Notes under the pieces: model-generated
Databases searched by the model: none
What the model saw: the letters and a program-made list of their open reading frames with translations, nothing else
What the model was told of the DNA's origin: nothing
Position numbers and translations under genes: made by a program
Source: Enterobacter cloacae complex sp. R_G8
GTDB lineage: Bacteria; Pseudomonadota; Gammaproteobacteria; Enterobacterales; Enterobacteriaceae
DNA length: 64,000 bases
Assembly (NCBI RefSeq): GCF_024599795.1
Contig: NZ_CP102246.1
Coordinates: 3,410,001 to 3,474,000, forward strand
Direction of reading: 5' to 3'
In this document: positions 40,456-51,972 of the stretch, piece after piece
How the letters are laid out: each line of letters begins with the position of its first letter
Numbering within the stretch: position 1 is the first letter of the stretch

Positions 40456-41235
40456 ATGCTTTTTACCCTGAAGAAATACATTGGAGGCATGATGCTTCCC
40501 CTTCCGCTACTGCTGCTCATCATCGCGCTCGGGCTGGTGCTGGTGTGGTTTAGTCGCTTTCAGAAAAGTGGCAAAACGCTTATTACATTCGGCTGGCTGG
40601 TACTGCTGCTGCTGAGCCTGCAACCCGTCGCGGACAGACTGTTACGTCCCATCGAAAACACCTACCCAACCTGGCAGGGAAAGCAGAAGGTGGAGTACAT
40701 CGTGGTGCTGGGGGGCGGGTATACCTGGGATCCAAACTGGGCCCCCAGTTCCAACCTGATCAATAACAGTCTGCCGCGCCTGAACGAAGGTATTCGTTTG
40801 TGGCTCGCCAATCCGGGATCGAAAATGATCTTCACCGGCGCGCCAGCCAAAACCAACCCGGTCAGCACGGCTGAAGCGGGAGCCAGGGTCGCGGAGACAC
40901 TCGGTGTGCCGCGTTCCGCAATTATCACGCTGGACAATCCGAAAGATACCGAAGAAGAAGCGGCCGCGGTGAAACAGGCTATTGGCGATGTGCCGTTCTT
41001 ACTGGTGACGTCTGCGTCACATCTGCCAAGGGCAATGATTTTCTTTGAAAAACAGGGTCTGCACCCGCTTCCCGCGCCGGCGAACCAGATGGCCATTGAC
41101 GCCCCGCTCAACCCGTGGGAACGGGTGATCCCGTCCCCGATGTGGTTGATGCATAGCGATCGCGTCGGCTACGAGACGCTGGGACGCGTCTGGCAGTGGC
41201 TGAAAGGTTCGTCAGGCGAGCCAGGGCAGGAGTGA
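40456..41235 (+). CDS. elyC: Envelope biogenesis factor ElyC
   Basis: ElyC (YcbC) is an inner-membrane protein needed for normal peptidoglycan assembly at low temperature in E. coli, acting around the lipid carrier. The 259-residue product has two N-terminal membrane helices (LPLPLLLLIIALGLVLVWF and a second near 45-62) and a DUF218 domain with IVVLGGGYTWDP and TSASHLPRAMIFF. An AAGGA site precedes the ATG. Its last 24 bp overlap the end of ycbJ on the opposite strand. Confidence 0.94.
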   Translation: MLFTLKKYIGGMMLPLPLLLLIIALGLVLVWFSRFQKSGKTLITFGWLVLLLLSLQPVADRLLRPIENTYPTWQGKQKVEYIVVLGGGYTWDPNWAPSSNLINNSLPRLNEGIRLWLANPGSKMIFTGAPAKTNPVSTAEAGARVAETLGVPRSAIITLDNPKDTEEEAAAVKQAIGDVPFLLVTSASHLPRAMIFFEKQGLHPLPAPANQMAIDAPLNPWERVIPSPMWLMHSDRVGYETLGRVWQWLKGSSGEPGQE

Positions 41236-42105
41236 TTTTGTCGCAAGGTCAAAGTTGGCGCGGTTGAAACGTCCGGTATTCACCAGCTGCGCCACTTCAT
41301 CCCACAATAAATAAAGCCAACGCCGCCAGAGAAATGCCTCGGCAACGGGTGCGCGCTGCAGATAGTGCCACAGCAAACCTTCAGCGGCCGCGCTGTCGCT
41401 GAGCCTGAACAACTCGTACTCGCGCGGAGCCCAGAGCATGACCCCCGGCCCCAGCATTGCCAGGAGCTGATCGCTGCGTGAATCTTTTAGCATGCTGCGC
41501 AGCGTAAAATTACCGTGTATCAACACGCAGTTGTCGTTAAAGCCGTCAAACAGCGCCGGTAAACACTCGCGGGTGCGGAAAAGAATACGTTTGTCCTGCA
41601 TGGTTAAGCCGGTGTTGTTGAACTGATTAAGCGTCCCCCACAGCACCTCTACACGCTGGCGATACCACAGCGGCCAGAGGTTTTCCTGCGTGCTGTCGAC
41701 GGGGCCAACCAGACCACGGCTATCCTGCCGGTGCCACGCCAGCAGCGCCTCAACGATCTGGTCTTTCAGCTGTTCCCAGCGCTCTGGCGTACGCGCCGGG
41801 GCTTCAACGGATACCCCGCGTAAACGCTCAATCAGCAGAACATCCGGGCCGGGGTGTTCTTCATGCGTCATCACGCCGTACACCGTCGGCATACGCACGG
41901 TTCCTTGCCGCGCGAGCATAGAAATTTTCCAGGCGAGCTGTCTGGCAACGCCCGGAGAGGTAAAACTTCGGGCCATGAGCGGCATTGGGTTTCCCTGACT
42001 GTCGTACAACGACCAGAGCGCGGTATCTGCCTTTTCACTCACACATTCAACCCGGCTTAATTTCTCGCCAAGCAGGTGACTCAGTTCGGCACGCAGCTGT
42101 TCCAT
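41212..42105 (-). CDS. ycbJ: Kinase-like protein YcbJ
   Basis: The 297-residue protein is the YcbJ homologue, with a fold related to aminoglycoside phosphotransferases and choline kinases. The segment VLIHGNFTLRSMLKDSRSD resembles a kinase catalytic loop but has HGNFTLRSM where active kinases have an HGD-type motif, so activity is doubtful. No substrate is known to me. It is convergent with elyC (24-bp overlap) and lies downstream of kdsB on the same strand. Confidence 0.88.
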   Translation of the reverse strand: MEQLRAELSHLLGEKLSRVECVSEKADTALWSLYDSQGNPMPLMARSFTSPGVARQLAWKISMLARQGTVRMPTVYGVMTHEEHPGPDVLLIERLRGVSVEAPARTPERWEQLKDQIVEALLAWHRQDSRGLVGPVDSTQENLWPLWYRQRVEVLWGTLNQFNNTGLTMQDKRILFRTRECLPALFDGFNDNCVLIHGNFTLRSMLKDSRSDQLLAMLGPGVMLWAPREYELFRLSDSAAAEGLLWHYLQRAPVAEAFLWRRWLYLLWDEVAQLVNTGRFNRANFDLATKSLLPWLA

Positions 42106-42214
42106 ATGAGATTACCCCCATTAAGACTACTGCTTTTATAATGAGCGTGCAGGACGCAGATGTCACCCTGCGGAGATCAATTATGGAAAAGAAAGGGAAA
42201 ATAAACCGGAGAGA

Positions 42215-42238
42215 GCATCCCTCCGAAAAGAGGGATGC
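42215..42238 (-). terminator. Weak hairpin after kdsB
   Basis: GCATCCCTC / GAGGGATGC with a 6-nt loop begins just past the kdsB stop. On the minus strand it is followed by CTCTCCGGTTTATTTT, a poor T-tract, so termination may be partial and some reading into ycbJ is possible. Confidence 0.55.
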
Positions 42239-42246
42239 CGCAAGGA

Positions 42247-43172
<926 letters not shown>

Positions 43173-43217
43173 AGTTCCTCCGTATGGGTAATCGCTAAAG
43201 CTTAACACATTCTCTTT

Positions 43218-44447
43218 TCAGGGCGTGCCTGTTTCCCAACCACTTCGACAGGATGTAAAGAGCCCGTCAGGCACCCGGCCCAGCGTCACTTCACAGGCCT
43301 TCTGCCAGCAGGCGAAATCATTGATGGCGGATGTTAACCCTTTTTCCAGGGTCGCGGTTACCCTGATGCCCTCTTCCAGATACAGCGCAATGACCTCTAG
43401 CGTGCCGGTTTTACGGTGCATTTTGGCATCCATGCGCCCTACCAGTTGTCCCTTGTGCAGCAGGGGCAAAACAAAGTAACCGTACTGGCGCTTCGGCGCG
43501 GGAGTGTAGCACTCCAGCCGGTAGCAGAAGTCAAACAGCTGCTCGGCCCGTTTTCTGTCCCAGACCACCGGATCAAAAGGTGACAACACTGCGGTATGGG
43601 TTGCCTGAAGTTTACCTGCTTCAGCTTGTGGCAGCAGCGGGAGTAAATCCGCATGCAGCCACATATCGCCCAACCTCTCTACTGAGACCGGGATAACCCG
43701 CTGCTCGCGCTGCCAGTTATCCAGCAACGGTTTCAGCACGGGCTGTCGGAGACGATAATAATCGGCCAGCCATTGCGGACGGAAAATCCCCAGACTGCGG
43801 GCGCTGTTCTCCAGCATGACGGCTTCGGCGGCTTCCTGAGTGAGCAGGTCGCGCTCGTCGTCCCAGTGAGGCATCACCCGGTGCGTCAGGTCGTACACTC
43901 GCTGAAAATTACGCCGTTCGATAACCATCACTTTGCCTGATGTAAACAACCCTTCGAGATGACGCTTATGTGGCTTCCATTCCCACCAGCCGCTTGCCCC
44001 TTTCCGTGGGTGCTCGAAATCTGCGGAACGTACTGGCCCCTTTTCCGCAATATGAGCAATAAGCTGCTCAATCTCAGCCGCATGCTCGTGCATCCACGCC
44101 TGCCGGTACTTCCAGCCCATTTTTTCCGGGGCAAGCATACGGTGACGAACCAGGGCAAAATCACTGCGGGGCAGAAAACAGGCTTCATGCGCCCAGTATT
44201 CCATCAGCTCTCCCTTGCTGAGCGCATCATCAAGCCACTGAGGCGGATAATTGCCCAGCCGGCTGAACAGCACCAGGTAGGGGCTACGAGCCACAATGTT
44301 GATGGTGTCGATTTGCAACAACGACATGCGTTGCACGGTAGTGAGGATATCGGCAGGCTGCGAGCGGCGACGGGGCTTTTTAAGGAGTCCCTGCGCGGCA
44401 AGGTGTAAATTACGTGCGGCTGAAAGCGAGAGTTGCGGTAAAGACAT
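43218..44447 (-). CDS. ycaQ: Interstrand crosslink DNA glycosylase YcaQ
   Basis: YcaQ is an AlkZ-family (HTH_42) DNA glycosylase that unhooks interstrand crosslinks and removes bulky alkylated bases. The 409-residue protein has the conserved LLQIDTINIVARSPYLVLFSR region with the catalytic QxD motif (QID) and FDPVVWDRKRAEQLFDF near residue 300. The fold is three tandem winged helices. It lies between lpxK and ycaR on the same strand, 44 bp after lpxK. Confidence 0.93.
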   Translation of the reverse strand: MSLPQLSLSAARNLHLAAQGLLKKPRRRSQPADILTTVQRMSLLQIDTINIVARSPYLVLFSRLGNYPPQWLDDALSKGELMEYWAHEACFLPRSDFALVRHRMLAPEKMGWKYRQAWMHEHAAEIEQLIAHIAEKGPVRSADFEHPRKGASGWWEWKPHKRHLEGLFTSGKVMVIERRNFQRVYDLTHRVMPHWDDERDLLTQEAAEAVMLENSARSLGIFRPQWLADYYRLRQPVLKPLLDNWQREQRVIPVSVERLGDMWLHADLLPLLPQAEAGKLQATHTAVLSPFDPVVWDRKRAEQLFDFCYRLECYTPAPKRQYGYFVLPLLHKGQLVGRMDAKMHRKTGTLEVIALYLEEGIRVTATLEKGLTSAINDFACWQKACEVTLGRVPDGLFTSCRSGWETGTP

Positions 44448-44491
44448 GCGTTTTCCTGTCAGTCAAAGCGCCACCAGAACCGCGTAAGCTG

Positions 44492-45469
44492 TTAATGCAC
44501 CAACGCAATCAGTTCCTGGAGCAAGTGTTCCGGTTGCTCACCGCTGAGTTCAGCGTCAACCGGCAGATACCACCAGTTTTCTTTCGCAAAGGCACGGCAT
44601 TTCACCGCATCTTTTTCAGTCATGATTAACGTCTGACCGGGCGTCGTCAAGGCGTCAACCTGTTCCGCCACCAGCACCTGGTGATCGGCCAGTGGAACAC
44701 GTTTTTCAATCCGGGCACCACACTGCTCCAGCGTCGCGAAGAAACGCGGAGGATGGCCAATGCCCGCCATCGCGACCAGCGCAGGTAACCGGGAAACGGC
44801 CTGGCGTTCGCCGGTCAACAGGTTAACCGCCATGCCTGGCTGGAGTTGCATCGGGATCTCACCCGGCCTTGCAGCACCGCCATTAACAATCACCGCATCC
44901 ACGGACTTCAGGCGCGAAGCGCGTTCTCGCATGGGGCCTGCAGGCAGCCACCAGCCGTTGCCAAAACGGCGGACGCCATCAATGACCACAATCTCTTTAT
45001 CACGCGCCAGCGCGTAATGTTGCAGGCCATCATCGGTAATGATTATTTGTACGTCGTGTTCAGCAAGCAGCGCCTGAACGGCGTCACTGCGTACCGGAGA
45101 GACTGCGACAGGCGCGCCAGTACGCTGATAAATCAATACTGGCTCATCACCTGCCTCGGCGGTCGTCGTGTCCGGTGCCAGCAGCAGAGGATATTGCGCC
45201 GCTTTACCGCCGTACCCTCGCGACACCACACCGGGGCGGATACCACGCTTTTGCAGTTGCTCAACCAGCCAGATGACCACCGGGGTTTTACCGTTCCCCC
45301 CTGCCGTGAGGTTACCCACCACAACAACCGGGACCGGCGCGCGCCACGCACGCTTTAGCCCCAGACGGTAAAACAGACGAATAACGCCGCTCACCAGGCC
45401 ATACAGCCAGGAGAGCGGCAGAAGCAGCAGCCACAGCGGGGACTCACCGGACCAGATGCGGGCAATCAT
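44492..45469 (-). CDS. lpxK: Tetraacyldisaccharide 4'-kinase LpxK
   Basis: LpxK phosphorylates the 4' position of the lipid A disaccharide at the inner membrane, giving lipid IVA. The 325-residue protein has an N-terminal membrane segment ([22 protein letters not shown]) and the P-loop [12 protein letters not shown]. The DDGLQHYAL motif holds catalytic and metal-binding Asp residues. It overlaps the end of msbA by 4 bp, coupling lipid A synthesis with its export. Confidence 0.96.
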   Translation of the reverse strand: MIARIWSGESPLWLLLLPLSWLYGLVSGVIRLFYRLGLKRAWRAPVPVVVVGNLTAGGNGKTPVVIWLVEQLQKRGIRPGVVSRGYGGKAAQYPLLLAPDTTTAEAGDEPVLIYQRTGAPVAVSPVRSDAVQALLAEHDVQIIITDDGLQHYALARDKEIVVIDGVRRFGNGWWLPAGPMRERASRLKSVDAVIVNGGAARPGEIPMQLQPGMAVNLLTGERQAVSRLPALVAMAGIGHPPRFFATLEQCGARIEKRVPLADHQVLVAEQVDALTTPGQTLIMTEKDAVKCRAFAKENWWYLPVDAELSGEQPEHLLQELIALVH

Positions 45470-47214
45470 TCGCCGAACTGCATCTTATGGAGCTGAGCGT
45501 AAACACCACGGTGCGCCAGTAAATCCGTATGGCTACCGCGCTCTACAATGACCCCATCCTCCACAACGACGATTTCGTCAGCCTGTTCGATAGTCGACAG
45601 ACGGTGCGCAATCACCAGTGACGTACGGTTCTTTTGCAGTTCATCCAGCGCGGACTGGATTGCGCGTTCAGACTCTGTATCCAGCGCAGAGGTTGCTTCG
45701 TCGAGGATCAGAATAGGGCTGTTGCGCAGCAACGCACGGGCAATGGCGATACGCTGACGCTGTCCACCGGAGAGCAGAACGCCATTCTCACCGATGATCG
45801 TATCCAGACCGTTGTCCATCTTGTTGATAAAGTCCATGGCATAGGCCATGCGAGCGGCTTCTTCAATTTGCTCGCGGCTATACTCTTCAGTGCGCGCATA
45901 GGCAATGTTGTTCGCAACAGTATCGTTGAACAGATGCACGTTCTGAGAGACCAGCGCAACCTGGTTACGCAGCGACTGCAGGGTGTATTCCCGCAGGTCG
46001 TGACCGTCTAACAGAATTTCACCTTCGTGAATGTCGTAGAAACGGGTGATCAGGCTGGCAATAGTGGATTTACCCGAGCCGGAACGGCCGACCAGCGCCA
46101 CGGTTTTACCGGCCGGAATGGTCAGGTTGATGTTACGTAATGCTGGAACTTCACGACCAGGATAGGTGAAGGTCACGTTGCGGAATTCGACATCGCCCTT
46201 TGCGCGCTCGATGACGCGGGTACCTTCGTCTTTCTCTTGCTCGGAATCCAGGATGCTGAACAGCGTCTGGCATGCAGCCATCCCGCGCTGGAACTGGGCG
46301 TTAACGTTGGTCAGCGACTTCAGCGGACGCATCAGCGCAATCATGGAAGAGAACACAACGGTGATGGTCCCCGCCGTCAGCGTTTCCATTACGCTCGGGA
46401 AGCTTGCCGCATACAGGACGAATGCCAGAGCCAGAGAGGCAATCAGCTGAATAATGGGGTCAGAGATTGAAGAGGCCGAGACCATTTTCATCCCCTGCAG
46501 ACGCATTTTGTTGCTGACCTTATCGAAGCGTTTTGTTTCAACATCCTGCCCGCCGAAAATTAACACCTCTTTATGCCCTTTCAGCATCTGCTCTGCGCTG
46601 GTGGTTACCTGCCCCATGGTATTCTGCATGTTCTTACTGATATTGCGAAAACGCTTTGAGACGACGCGGATCGCGACAGAAACCACCGGAGCCAGCACGA
46701 TAAGGATCAGCGACAGTTGCCAGCTGTAGTAAAACATCATCACGAACAGGCCGATAATCGACGCCCCCTCACGCACAACGGTGATCAGGGCGCTCGAAGA
46801 CGATGAGGCCACTTGCTCGGAGTCGTAGGTAATACGTGACAGTAAGGTACCCGTCGATTGCTTATCAAAGAAGGCCACCGGCATGCCCATCATGTGGCTG
46901 AACAGCCGACGGCGCATTGTCATGACCACTTTTCCTGACACCCAGGAGATGCAGTAGCTGGAAATATAGCTGGAGATACCGCGTAAGATCATCAGTCCGA
47001 TAACCACCAGTGGCATCCATAGCAACACTGAGCGATCCGTTTTACCAAAACCGTCGTCCAGTAACGGTTTGAGGAGCGATAACATAAAAGTATCGCTGGC
47101 TGCGTTGAGGACTAACGCTATACCCGCCACGATCAAGCCTGCTTTAAAAGGTGCAATCATCGGCCAGAGTCGGCGGAAGGTTTGCCACGTGGAGAGATCT
47201 TTGTCGTTATGCAT
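45466..47214 (-). CDS. msbA: Lipid A flippase MsbA
   Basis: MsbA is the ABC exporter that flips core-lipid A across the inner membrane. The 582-residue protein has six membrane helices in the first 330 residues, then the ABC domain with Walker [10 protein letters not shown], signature [16 protein letters not shown], Walker [17 protein letters not shown] and switch His in VIAHRLST. Length equals E. coli. ycaI lies 36 bp upstream and lpxK overlaps downstream. Confidence 0.98.
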   Translation of the reverse strand: MHNDKDLSTWQTFRRLWPMIAPFKAGLIVAGIALVLNAASDTFMLSLLKPLLDDGFGKTDRSVLLWMPLVVIGLMILRGISSYISSYCISWVSGKVVMTMRRRLFSHMMGMPVAFFDKQSTGTLLSRITYDSEQVASSSSSALITVVREGASIIGLFVMMFYYSWQLSLILIVLAPVVSVAIRVVSKRFRNISKNMQNTMGQVTTSAEQMLKGHKEVLIFGGQDVETKRFDKVSNKMRLQGMKMVSASSISDPIIQLIASLALAFVLYAASFPSVMETLTAGTITVVFSSMIALMRPLKSLTNVNAQFQRGMAACQTLFSILDSEQEKDEGTRVIERAKGDVEFRNVTFTYPGREVPALRNINLTIPAGKTVALVGRSGSGKSTIASLITRFYDIHEGEILLDGHDLREYTLQSLRNQVALVSQNVHLFNDTVANNIAYARTEEYSREQIEEAARMAYAMDFINKMDNGLDTIIGENGVLLSGGQRQRIAIARALLRNSPILILDEATSALDTESERAIQSALDELQKNRTSLVIAHRLSTIEQADEIVVVEDGVIVERGSHTDLLAHRGVYAQLHKMQFGE

Positions 47215-47250
47215 TCAAAAAACCAGCATCTGTTGAAATAGCCGCATATT

Positions 47251-49515
47251 CTACCCGTTATCGACGGGCGCGCCAAACCACTGATGATACCAACGCGGTA
47301 AATATTGTTCCCGCAACCGCCGGATTTGCCATGAATGTTGCGAAAACGTCACCGATATTTGTCCGGAATGAGGGGTATCCTGCCAGATATAGCCCTCCTT
47401 TCGATAACGTCTGACCACTCTCGTGGACGGGAATCGCCACGCATTGTAACGGGCCGCAGAATCCAGCGCGATTTGTCCCTCCACCCGTTGTACCAGCGGC
47501 AACGATGACGAAGTATTACTGCCATGGTGCGGCACCTGTATCACCGTTGACGTCAGATAACGCCAGTAATGGCTAAGCATAGCCTGTTCCGCTTGCGCTT
47601 CAATGTCCCCTGTCAGCAAAACACTCTGCTCACCGTCATCGATTTTAACTACGCAGGAGCGATTGTTACCCTGGGTAGAGGATCCCGCCGGTGGCCAGTG
47701 AACGGTCAATGTCAGCCCCTGCCATTTCCACTGCTGTCCACGAAAGCAGGGAAGATGCTGTGCCCACCCCAGCGGGCTTCTTACCCACAAGCCGGGCCAT
47801 GCCGCCTGCATCGATGCCAGACCACCAGCATGGTCCAGGTGCTCGTGACTGAGAATAACGCCCTCTGGTTGCAGGTGATGCCAGCGTAACCACGGAATAA
47901 TCAGCTGCTGCGCACTATCTCCCCCAGGCCAGCCGGGACCGGTGTCGTATAGAAGCGCTTTACCCTGCCGCTCAATAACCATTGATAGCCCCTGCCCCAC
48001 ATCCAGCATATGCAACGTCCAGCTATCGGTTTTCTCCGTTCGCATGAATGGAGATGCCAGCACGACAGTTCCGGTCAGACACACCGCCGGCATGCTTTTC
48101 CAGGAGCGAAAGCGCCAGCCGATAATGGCCAGCCAGGGCAGCAATGTCAGGTACTGCCAGCGCTCATCGACATCCTGCCAGCCATCAGGCAGGCGCTGCA
48201 GCAGCCAGAACAATCCGGCCAGGGACTTATCTGCTGCAAACCATATGCCAGTCTCCAGGGAGGCCAGCGGGAGCAGGTGCAGTAGCATACCGAGCAGGAT
48301 CAGCGGAACCGAGATAAAGGTCACCAGCGGAACGGCAAAGAGATTGGCCACCAGCGAAGAGACGCTGAAGCCATGGAACATCAACACCTGCAAAGGCAGG
48401 AGCAGCAGCAACATTCCGACCTGCAGATAAATGAGATTCACCAGGGGGCGCACCCGGCGAGTCCAGCGCCAGCTGGGGGCTGGCAACCACTGATACCAGA
48501 AAATCAATGCGGCGACGGCAAATGCAGACAGAGCCAGACTCTGAGAAAGCACCGCCAGCGGATCAACGATGAGTATCGCTGCAATACAGCTACACCAGAT
48601 CTGCCATGCAGACCACTGACGCGCGCCGATCCGCAGAGCGGCCAGCACCGCAAGCGCAATGACCGTGCGTAATGCTGGCGGCTGTAGACCCGTTAGCCAT
48701 GCGTAGAAAGCCGCAAAAAACAGTCCCGCAAACAGAGGCATTTGCCAGCGGATCCACTGACACGGCAATAAAAACTGAAAACCCCTGGCAAGCAACCAGA
48801 CAATGGAAGCCGCCAGTGCGATATGCAAACCCGAGATCGCCATCAGATGCGACGTGCCGGTTTCACGCATCAGGTTTTTTATTTCCCGGGGGACATCCAG
48901 GCGTTCACCCATCCCCAGCCCCAGGATCACGGCTCCCCAGCGATAAGGTGAAAGCGTGTCGTGCAGTGATGACAGATAGCGGGCACGAAGACTGCAGCGT
49001 TCATCGACGATTGCCGCCTGCGTAAAACGTCCGCTCAGCGTTTGATGTCGGGCAAAAGCATTTCGCTGAGGATCATACCCACCATCATTCAGTTCCCCAT
49101 GTACAGGCCTGAGCCGGAGCGTCATGGCCCAGCGCTGACCCGCGCACGCCTTTTGTGGCAGGTAATTGCCATAAAGTACGATCCCCGTCGATGCCCACCA
49201 GCGTTTGCCATCAAGCGTGACAATCTTTCCCTGATGCATCGTTGCCCCATCGGTGGCCGTGATCTCTACCTCTGCCTTTACCGCACCGGTGGTTAAATGC
49301 TGCATCGGCCAGACGCTTTCCTGCGCGGCCAGAATACCCCAGACGCAAAATAGCAAACCGATCCCGACAAACTTCAGGCTGACGTTCCGCTGAATGCCCA
49401 GCACTATCCCGCCAGCGAACATGACCCACACGGTTTCGCACGCGGGTAGTTCAGGTAACCAGAATAACGGCGCTATCGCCAGAATGGCGCACAGACTTAG
49501 TGTGGGAATTCCCAT
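47251..49515 (-). CDS. ycaI: ComEC/Rec2-family DNA uptake protein YcaI
   Basis: YcaI is the enterobacterial ComEC homologue, the inner-membrane channel for single-stranded DNA uptake in competent bacteria. The 754-residue protein has several membrane helices at the start, a competence domain (GLQPPALRTVIALAVLAALR) and a C-terminal metallo-beta-lactamase-like domain (HMLDVGQGLSMVIERQ, LSHEHLDHAGGL, PHHGSNTSSSLP). All parts look intact. With sxy at the other end of the window, this fits a competence gene set whose natural use in enterobacteria is poorly understood. Confidence 0.94.
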   Translation of the reverse strand: MGIPTLSLCAILAIAPLFWLPELPACETVWVMFAGGIVLGIQRNVSLKFVGIGLLFCVWGILAAQESVWPMQHLTTGAVKAEVEITATDGATMHQGKIVTLDGKRWWASTGIVLYGNYLPQKACAGQRWAMTLRLRPVHGELNDGGYDPQRNAFARHQTLSGRFTQAAIVDERCSLRARYLSSLHDTLSPYRWGAVILGLGMGERLDVPREIKNLMRETGTSHLMAISGLHIALAASIVWLLARGFQFLLPCQWIRWQMPLFAGLFFAAFYAWLTGLQPPALRTVIALAVLAALRIGARQWSAWQIWCSCIAAILIVDPLAVLSQSLALSAFAVAALIFWYQWLPAPSWRWTRRVRPLVNLIYLQVGMLLLLLPLQVLMFHGFSVSSLVANLFAVPLVTFISVPLILLGMLLHLLPLASLETGIWFAADKSLAGLFWLLQRLPDGWQDVDERWQYLTLLPWLAIIGWRFRSWKSMPAVCLTGTVVLASPFMRTEKTDSWTLHMLDVGQGLSMVIERQGKALLYDTGPGWPGGDSAQQLIIPWLRWHHLQPEGVILSHEHLDHAGGLASMQAAWPGLWVRSPLGWAQHLPCFRGQQWKWQGLTLTVHWPPAGSSTQGNNRSCVVKIDDGEQSVLLTGDIEAQAEQAMLSHYWRYLTSTVIQVPHHGSNTSSSLPLVQRVEGQIALDSAARYNAWRFPSTRVVRRYRKEGYIWQDTPHSGQISVTFSQHSWQIRRLREQYLPRWYHQWFGAPVDNG

Positions 49516-49670
49516 TACGACCTCCCTGTTTCAGGGCGGCAGTATGTAAGAAGAGGGAGAGAGGCGTCAGTTGAATAAAATGCAGGTTACAGCGCGCGCT
49601 GCACTGTTTTTGTCGGTTTGCAGAAAACGACACGGAGATTGCGGCGAAGCTTCAGAATAAAAACGATAAG

Positions 49671-49697
49671 TACAAAAAAAGCACCCGAAGGTGCTTT
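49671..49697 (-). terminator. ihfB terminator
   Basis: AAAGCACC-CGAA-GGTGCTTT lies 33 bp past the ihfB stop; the minus strand continues with seven T residues. Confidence 0.92.
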
Positions 49698-49729
49698 CTT
49701 TCGAACCCAGTTTAACCTGATGGCTAAAC

Positions 49730-50017
49730 TCAGTTGCCGTAAATATTGGCGCGATCGCGCAGTTCTTTACCCGGCTTAAAGTGTGGAACGTACTTACCTT
49801 CCAGCTCGACTTTATCGCCAGTCTTCGGGTTACGCCCGGTACGTGGAGCACGATAGTGCAGAGAAAAACTACCGAAACCGCGGATTTCAATGCGCTCGCC
49901 CTGGGCAAGAGTGGTGGCCATATGCTCCAGCATCTCTTTTACGGCATCTTCCACTGCTTTGGCTGGGATATGCGGTTGCTGACTGGCAAGTCTCTCAATC
50001 AATTCTGACTTGGTCAT
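49730..50017 (-). CDS. ihfB: Integration host factor subunit beta
   Basis: IHF-beta pairs with IHF-alpha to bend DNA in recombination, replication and transcription. The 95-residue protein begins [14 protein letters not shown] and has the DNA-intercalating beta-arm [16 protein letters not shown]. It is one residue longer than E. coli (final Asn). The start at 50017 gives the known N-terminus and follows GGAGGAATC; an in-frame ATG seven codons upstream is rejected. It lies downstream of rpsA, as in E. coli. Confidence 0.98.
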   Translation of the reverse strand: MTKSELIERLASQQPHIPAKAVEDAVKEMLEHMATTLAQGERIEIRGFGSFSLHYRAPRTGRNPKTGDKVELEGKYVPHFKPGKELRDRANIYGN

Positions 50018-50065
50018 GATTCCTCCGGTTCCTTTCAAACCAATTAGCTGAACAGCTCATTAAAC

Positions 50066-50092
50066 AAGGGCGGCCGTAGCCGCCCTTTGTTA
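50066..50092 (-). terminator. Hairpin between rpsA and ihfB
   Basis: AAGGGCGGC-CGTA-GCCGCCCTT is a strong 9-bp stem about 100 bp after the rpsA stop. On the minus strand it is followed by TGTTTAAT, a weak T-tract, so it may end rpsA transcripts partially and allow some reading into ihfB. Confidence 0.65.
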
Positions 50093-50187
50093 TTGATTAC
50101 AGGACGAATCCTGCAATCTGTCAAGTTTGCTCCTCATCCTTCGCGCGATAAATGCGTTACCGCTCAAAGGATGCTGAGGACTTGATA

Positions 50188-51861
50188 TTACTCGCCTTTA
50201 GCTGCTTTGAAAGCTTCAGCCATTGCGTTGTTAGAGAAGTTTGCATCTTCCTGTTTGTTAACAGTTGCGATTGCATCTTTCTCATCAGCTTCGTCTTTAG
50301 CACGAACAGACAGGCTGATTGCACGGTTCTTACGGTCAACACCGGTGAACTTAGCTTCAACATCGTCGCCAACGTTCAGAACCAGAGTGGCATCTTCAAC
50401 GCGGTCACGTGAAGCTTCAGAAGCGCGCAGGTAACCTTCAACGCCGTCAGCCAGTTCTACGGTTGCGCCTTTAGCGTCAACTGCAGTCACTTTACCGTTT
50501 ACGATTGCGCCTTTCTTGTTCAGTGCAACCCAGTTGTTGAACGGATCTTCTGCGAGCTGTTTAACGCCCAGGGAGATACGCTCACGCTCTGCGTCAACCT
50601 GCAGAACAACTGCTGCGATTTCGTCGCCTTTTTTGTATTCACGAACTGCTTCTTCGCCTGCAACGTTCCAGGAGATGTCAGACAGGTGAACCAGGCCGTC
50701 GATGCCGCCGTCCAGGCCGATGAAGATACCGAAGTCAGTGATAGACTTGATTTTACCTTCAACACGGTCGCCCTTGTTGTGGGTTTCCGCGAACTGCTGC
50801 CATGGGTTGTTTTTGCACTGCTTCAGGCCCAGGGAGATACGACGACGTTCTTCGTCGATATCCAGAACCATAACTTCCACTACGTCACCAACGTTAACAA
50901 CTTTGGATGGGTGGATGTTTTTGTTGGTCCAGTCCATTTCGGAAACGTGTACCAGACCTTCAACGCCTTCTTCGATTTCAACGAAGCAGCCGTAGTCAGT
51001 CAGGTTGGTCACGCGGCCAGTCAGTTTGGTACCTTCTGGGTAACGCTTAGCGATAGCTACCCATGGATCTTCGCCCAGCTGTTTCAGGCCGAGGGATACA
51101 CGAGTACGCTCGCGGTCGAACTTCAGCACTTTAACAGTGATTTCGTCGCCCACGTTCACGATTTCGCTTGGGTGCTTAACGCGTTTCCACGCCATGTCGG
51201 TGATGTGCAGCAGGCCATCAACGCCGCCCAGGTCAACGAATGCGCCGTAGTCAGTGAGGTTCTTAACGATACCTTTGACTTCCATGCCTTCCTGCAGGTT
51301 TTCCAGCAGCTGATCACGTTCTGCGCTGTTTTCGGATTCGATAACGGCACGACGGGAAACAACAACGTTGTTACGCTTCTGGTCCAGCTTGATTACTTTG
51401 AACTCAAGCTCTTTGCCTTCCAGGTGCAGGGTGTCACGGACTGGACGAACGTCTACCAGTGAACCTGGCAGGAACGCACGAATACCATTCAGCTCAACAG
51501 TGAAGCCACCTTTAACTTTGCCGTTGATAACACCGACCACAGTTTCAGCTTCTTCGTAAGCTTTCTCCAGCGTGATCCATGCTTCGTGACGTTTAGCTTT
51601 TTCACGAGACAGCAGGGTTTCGCCGAAGCCGTCTTCTACTGCGTCCAGAGCAACGTCAACTTCGTCACCTACCTGGATTTCCAGCTCGCCCTGGGCGTTT
51701 TTGAACTGCTCTGCCGGAATGGCGGACTCAGATTTCAGACCGGCGTCAACCAGTACTACGTCTTTGTCGATAGCAACAACAACACCGCGAACGATGGAAC
51801 CCGGACGGGTTTCGATTTCTTTTAAGGATTCTTCAAACAGTTGAGCAAAAGATTCAGTCAT
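50188..51861 (-). CDS. rpsA: 30S ribosomal protein S1
   Basis: S1 unfolds mRNA on the 30S subunit and is needed to initiate most translation. The 557-residue protein has six S1 (OB-fold) domains, with repeated motifs such as [39 protein letters not shown] and [20 protein letters not shown]. Length equals E. coli. The start lacks a strong Shine-Dalgarno sequence (only GAAG 11 bp upstream), like the autoregulated E. coli rpsA start. Codon bias is extreme. Confidence 0.98.
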   Translation of the reverse strand: MTESFAQLFEESLKEIETRPGSIVRGVVVAIDKDVVLVDAGLKSESAIPAEQFKNAQGELEIQVGDEVDVALDAVEDGFGETLLSREKAKRHEAWITLEKAYEEAETVVGVINGKVKGGFTVELNGIRAFLPGSLVDVRPVRDTLHLEGKELEFKVIKLDQKRNNVVVSRRAVIESENSAERDQLLENLQEGMEVKGIVKNLTDYGAFVDLGGVDGLLHITDMAWKRVKHPSEIVNVGDEITVKVLKFDRERTRVSLGLKQLGEDPWVAIAKRYPEGTKLTGRVTNLTDYGCFVEIEEGVEGLVHVSEMDWTNKNIHPSKVVNVGDVVEVMVLDIDEERRRISLGLKQCKNNPWQQFAETHNKGDRVEGKIKSITDFGIFIGLDGGIDGLVHLSDISWNVAGEEAVREYKKGDEIAAVVLQVDAERERISLGVKQLAEDPFNNWVALNKKGAIVNGKVTAVDAKGATVELADGVEGYLRASEASRDRVEDATLVLNVGDDVEAKFTGVDRKNRAISLSVRAKDEADEKDAIATVNKQEDANFSNNAMAEAFKAAKGE

Positions 51862-51972
51862 GTTTAATCTTCAGGTTAATATTAACGTCCACCTGGCTCC
51901 GTGCCGGATGGGGTTGTTTCACATACCCGCCGTCAATCCATTGCAGCGGGGGTACTGCTAAATCGGTCGCGA
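51862..51972 (-). promoter_or_regulatory. rpsA leader
   Basis: The 111-bp cmk-rpsA gap would form the rpsA 5' region. Just before the ATG is the A/T-rich TTAATATTAACCTGAAGATTAAAC with a degenerate GAAG ribosome site, a known feature of E. coli rpsA, whose translation depends on leader folding and is repressed by free S1. The role is inferred from this similarity. Confidence 0.6.

Noticed and set aside
41004..41019. GTGACGTCTGCGTCAC as a MatP matS site
   Set aside because: matS is a 13-bp site (GTGAC-N3-GTCAC); here the arms are 6 bp apart, and the sequence lies inside the elyC coding region.
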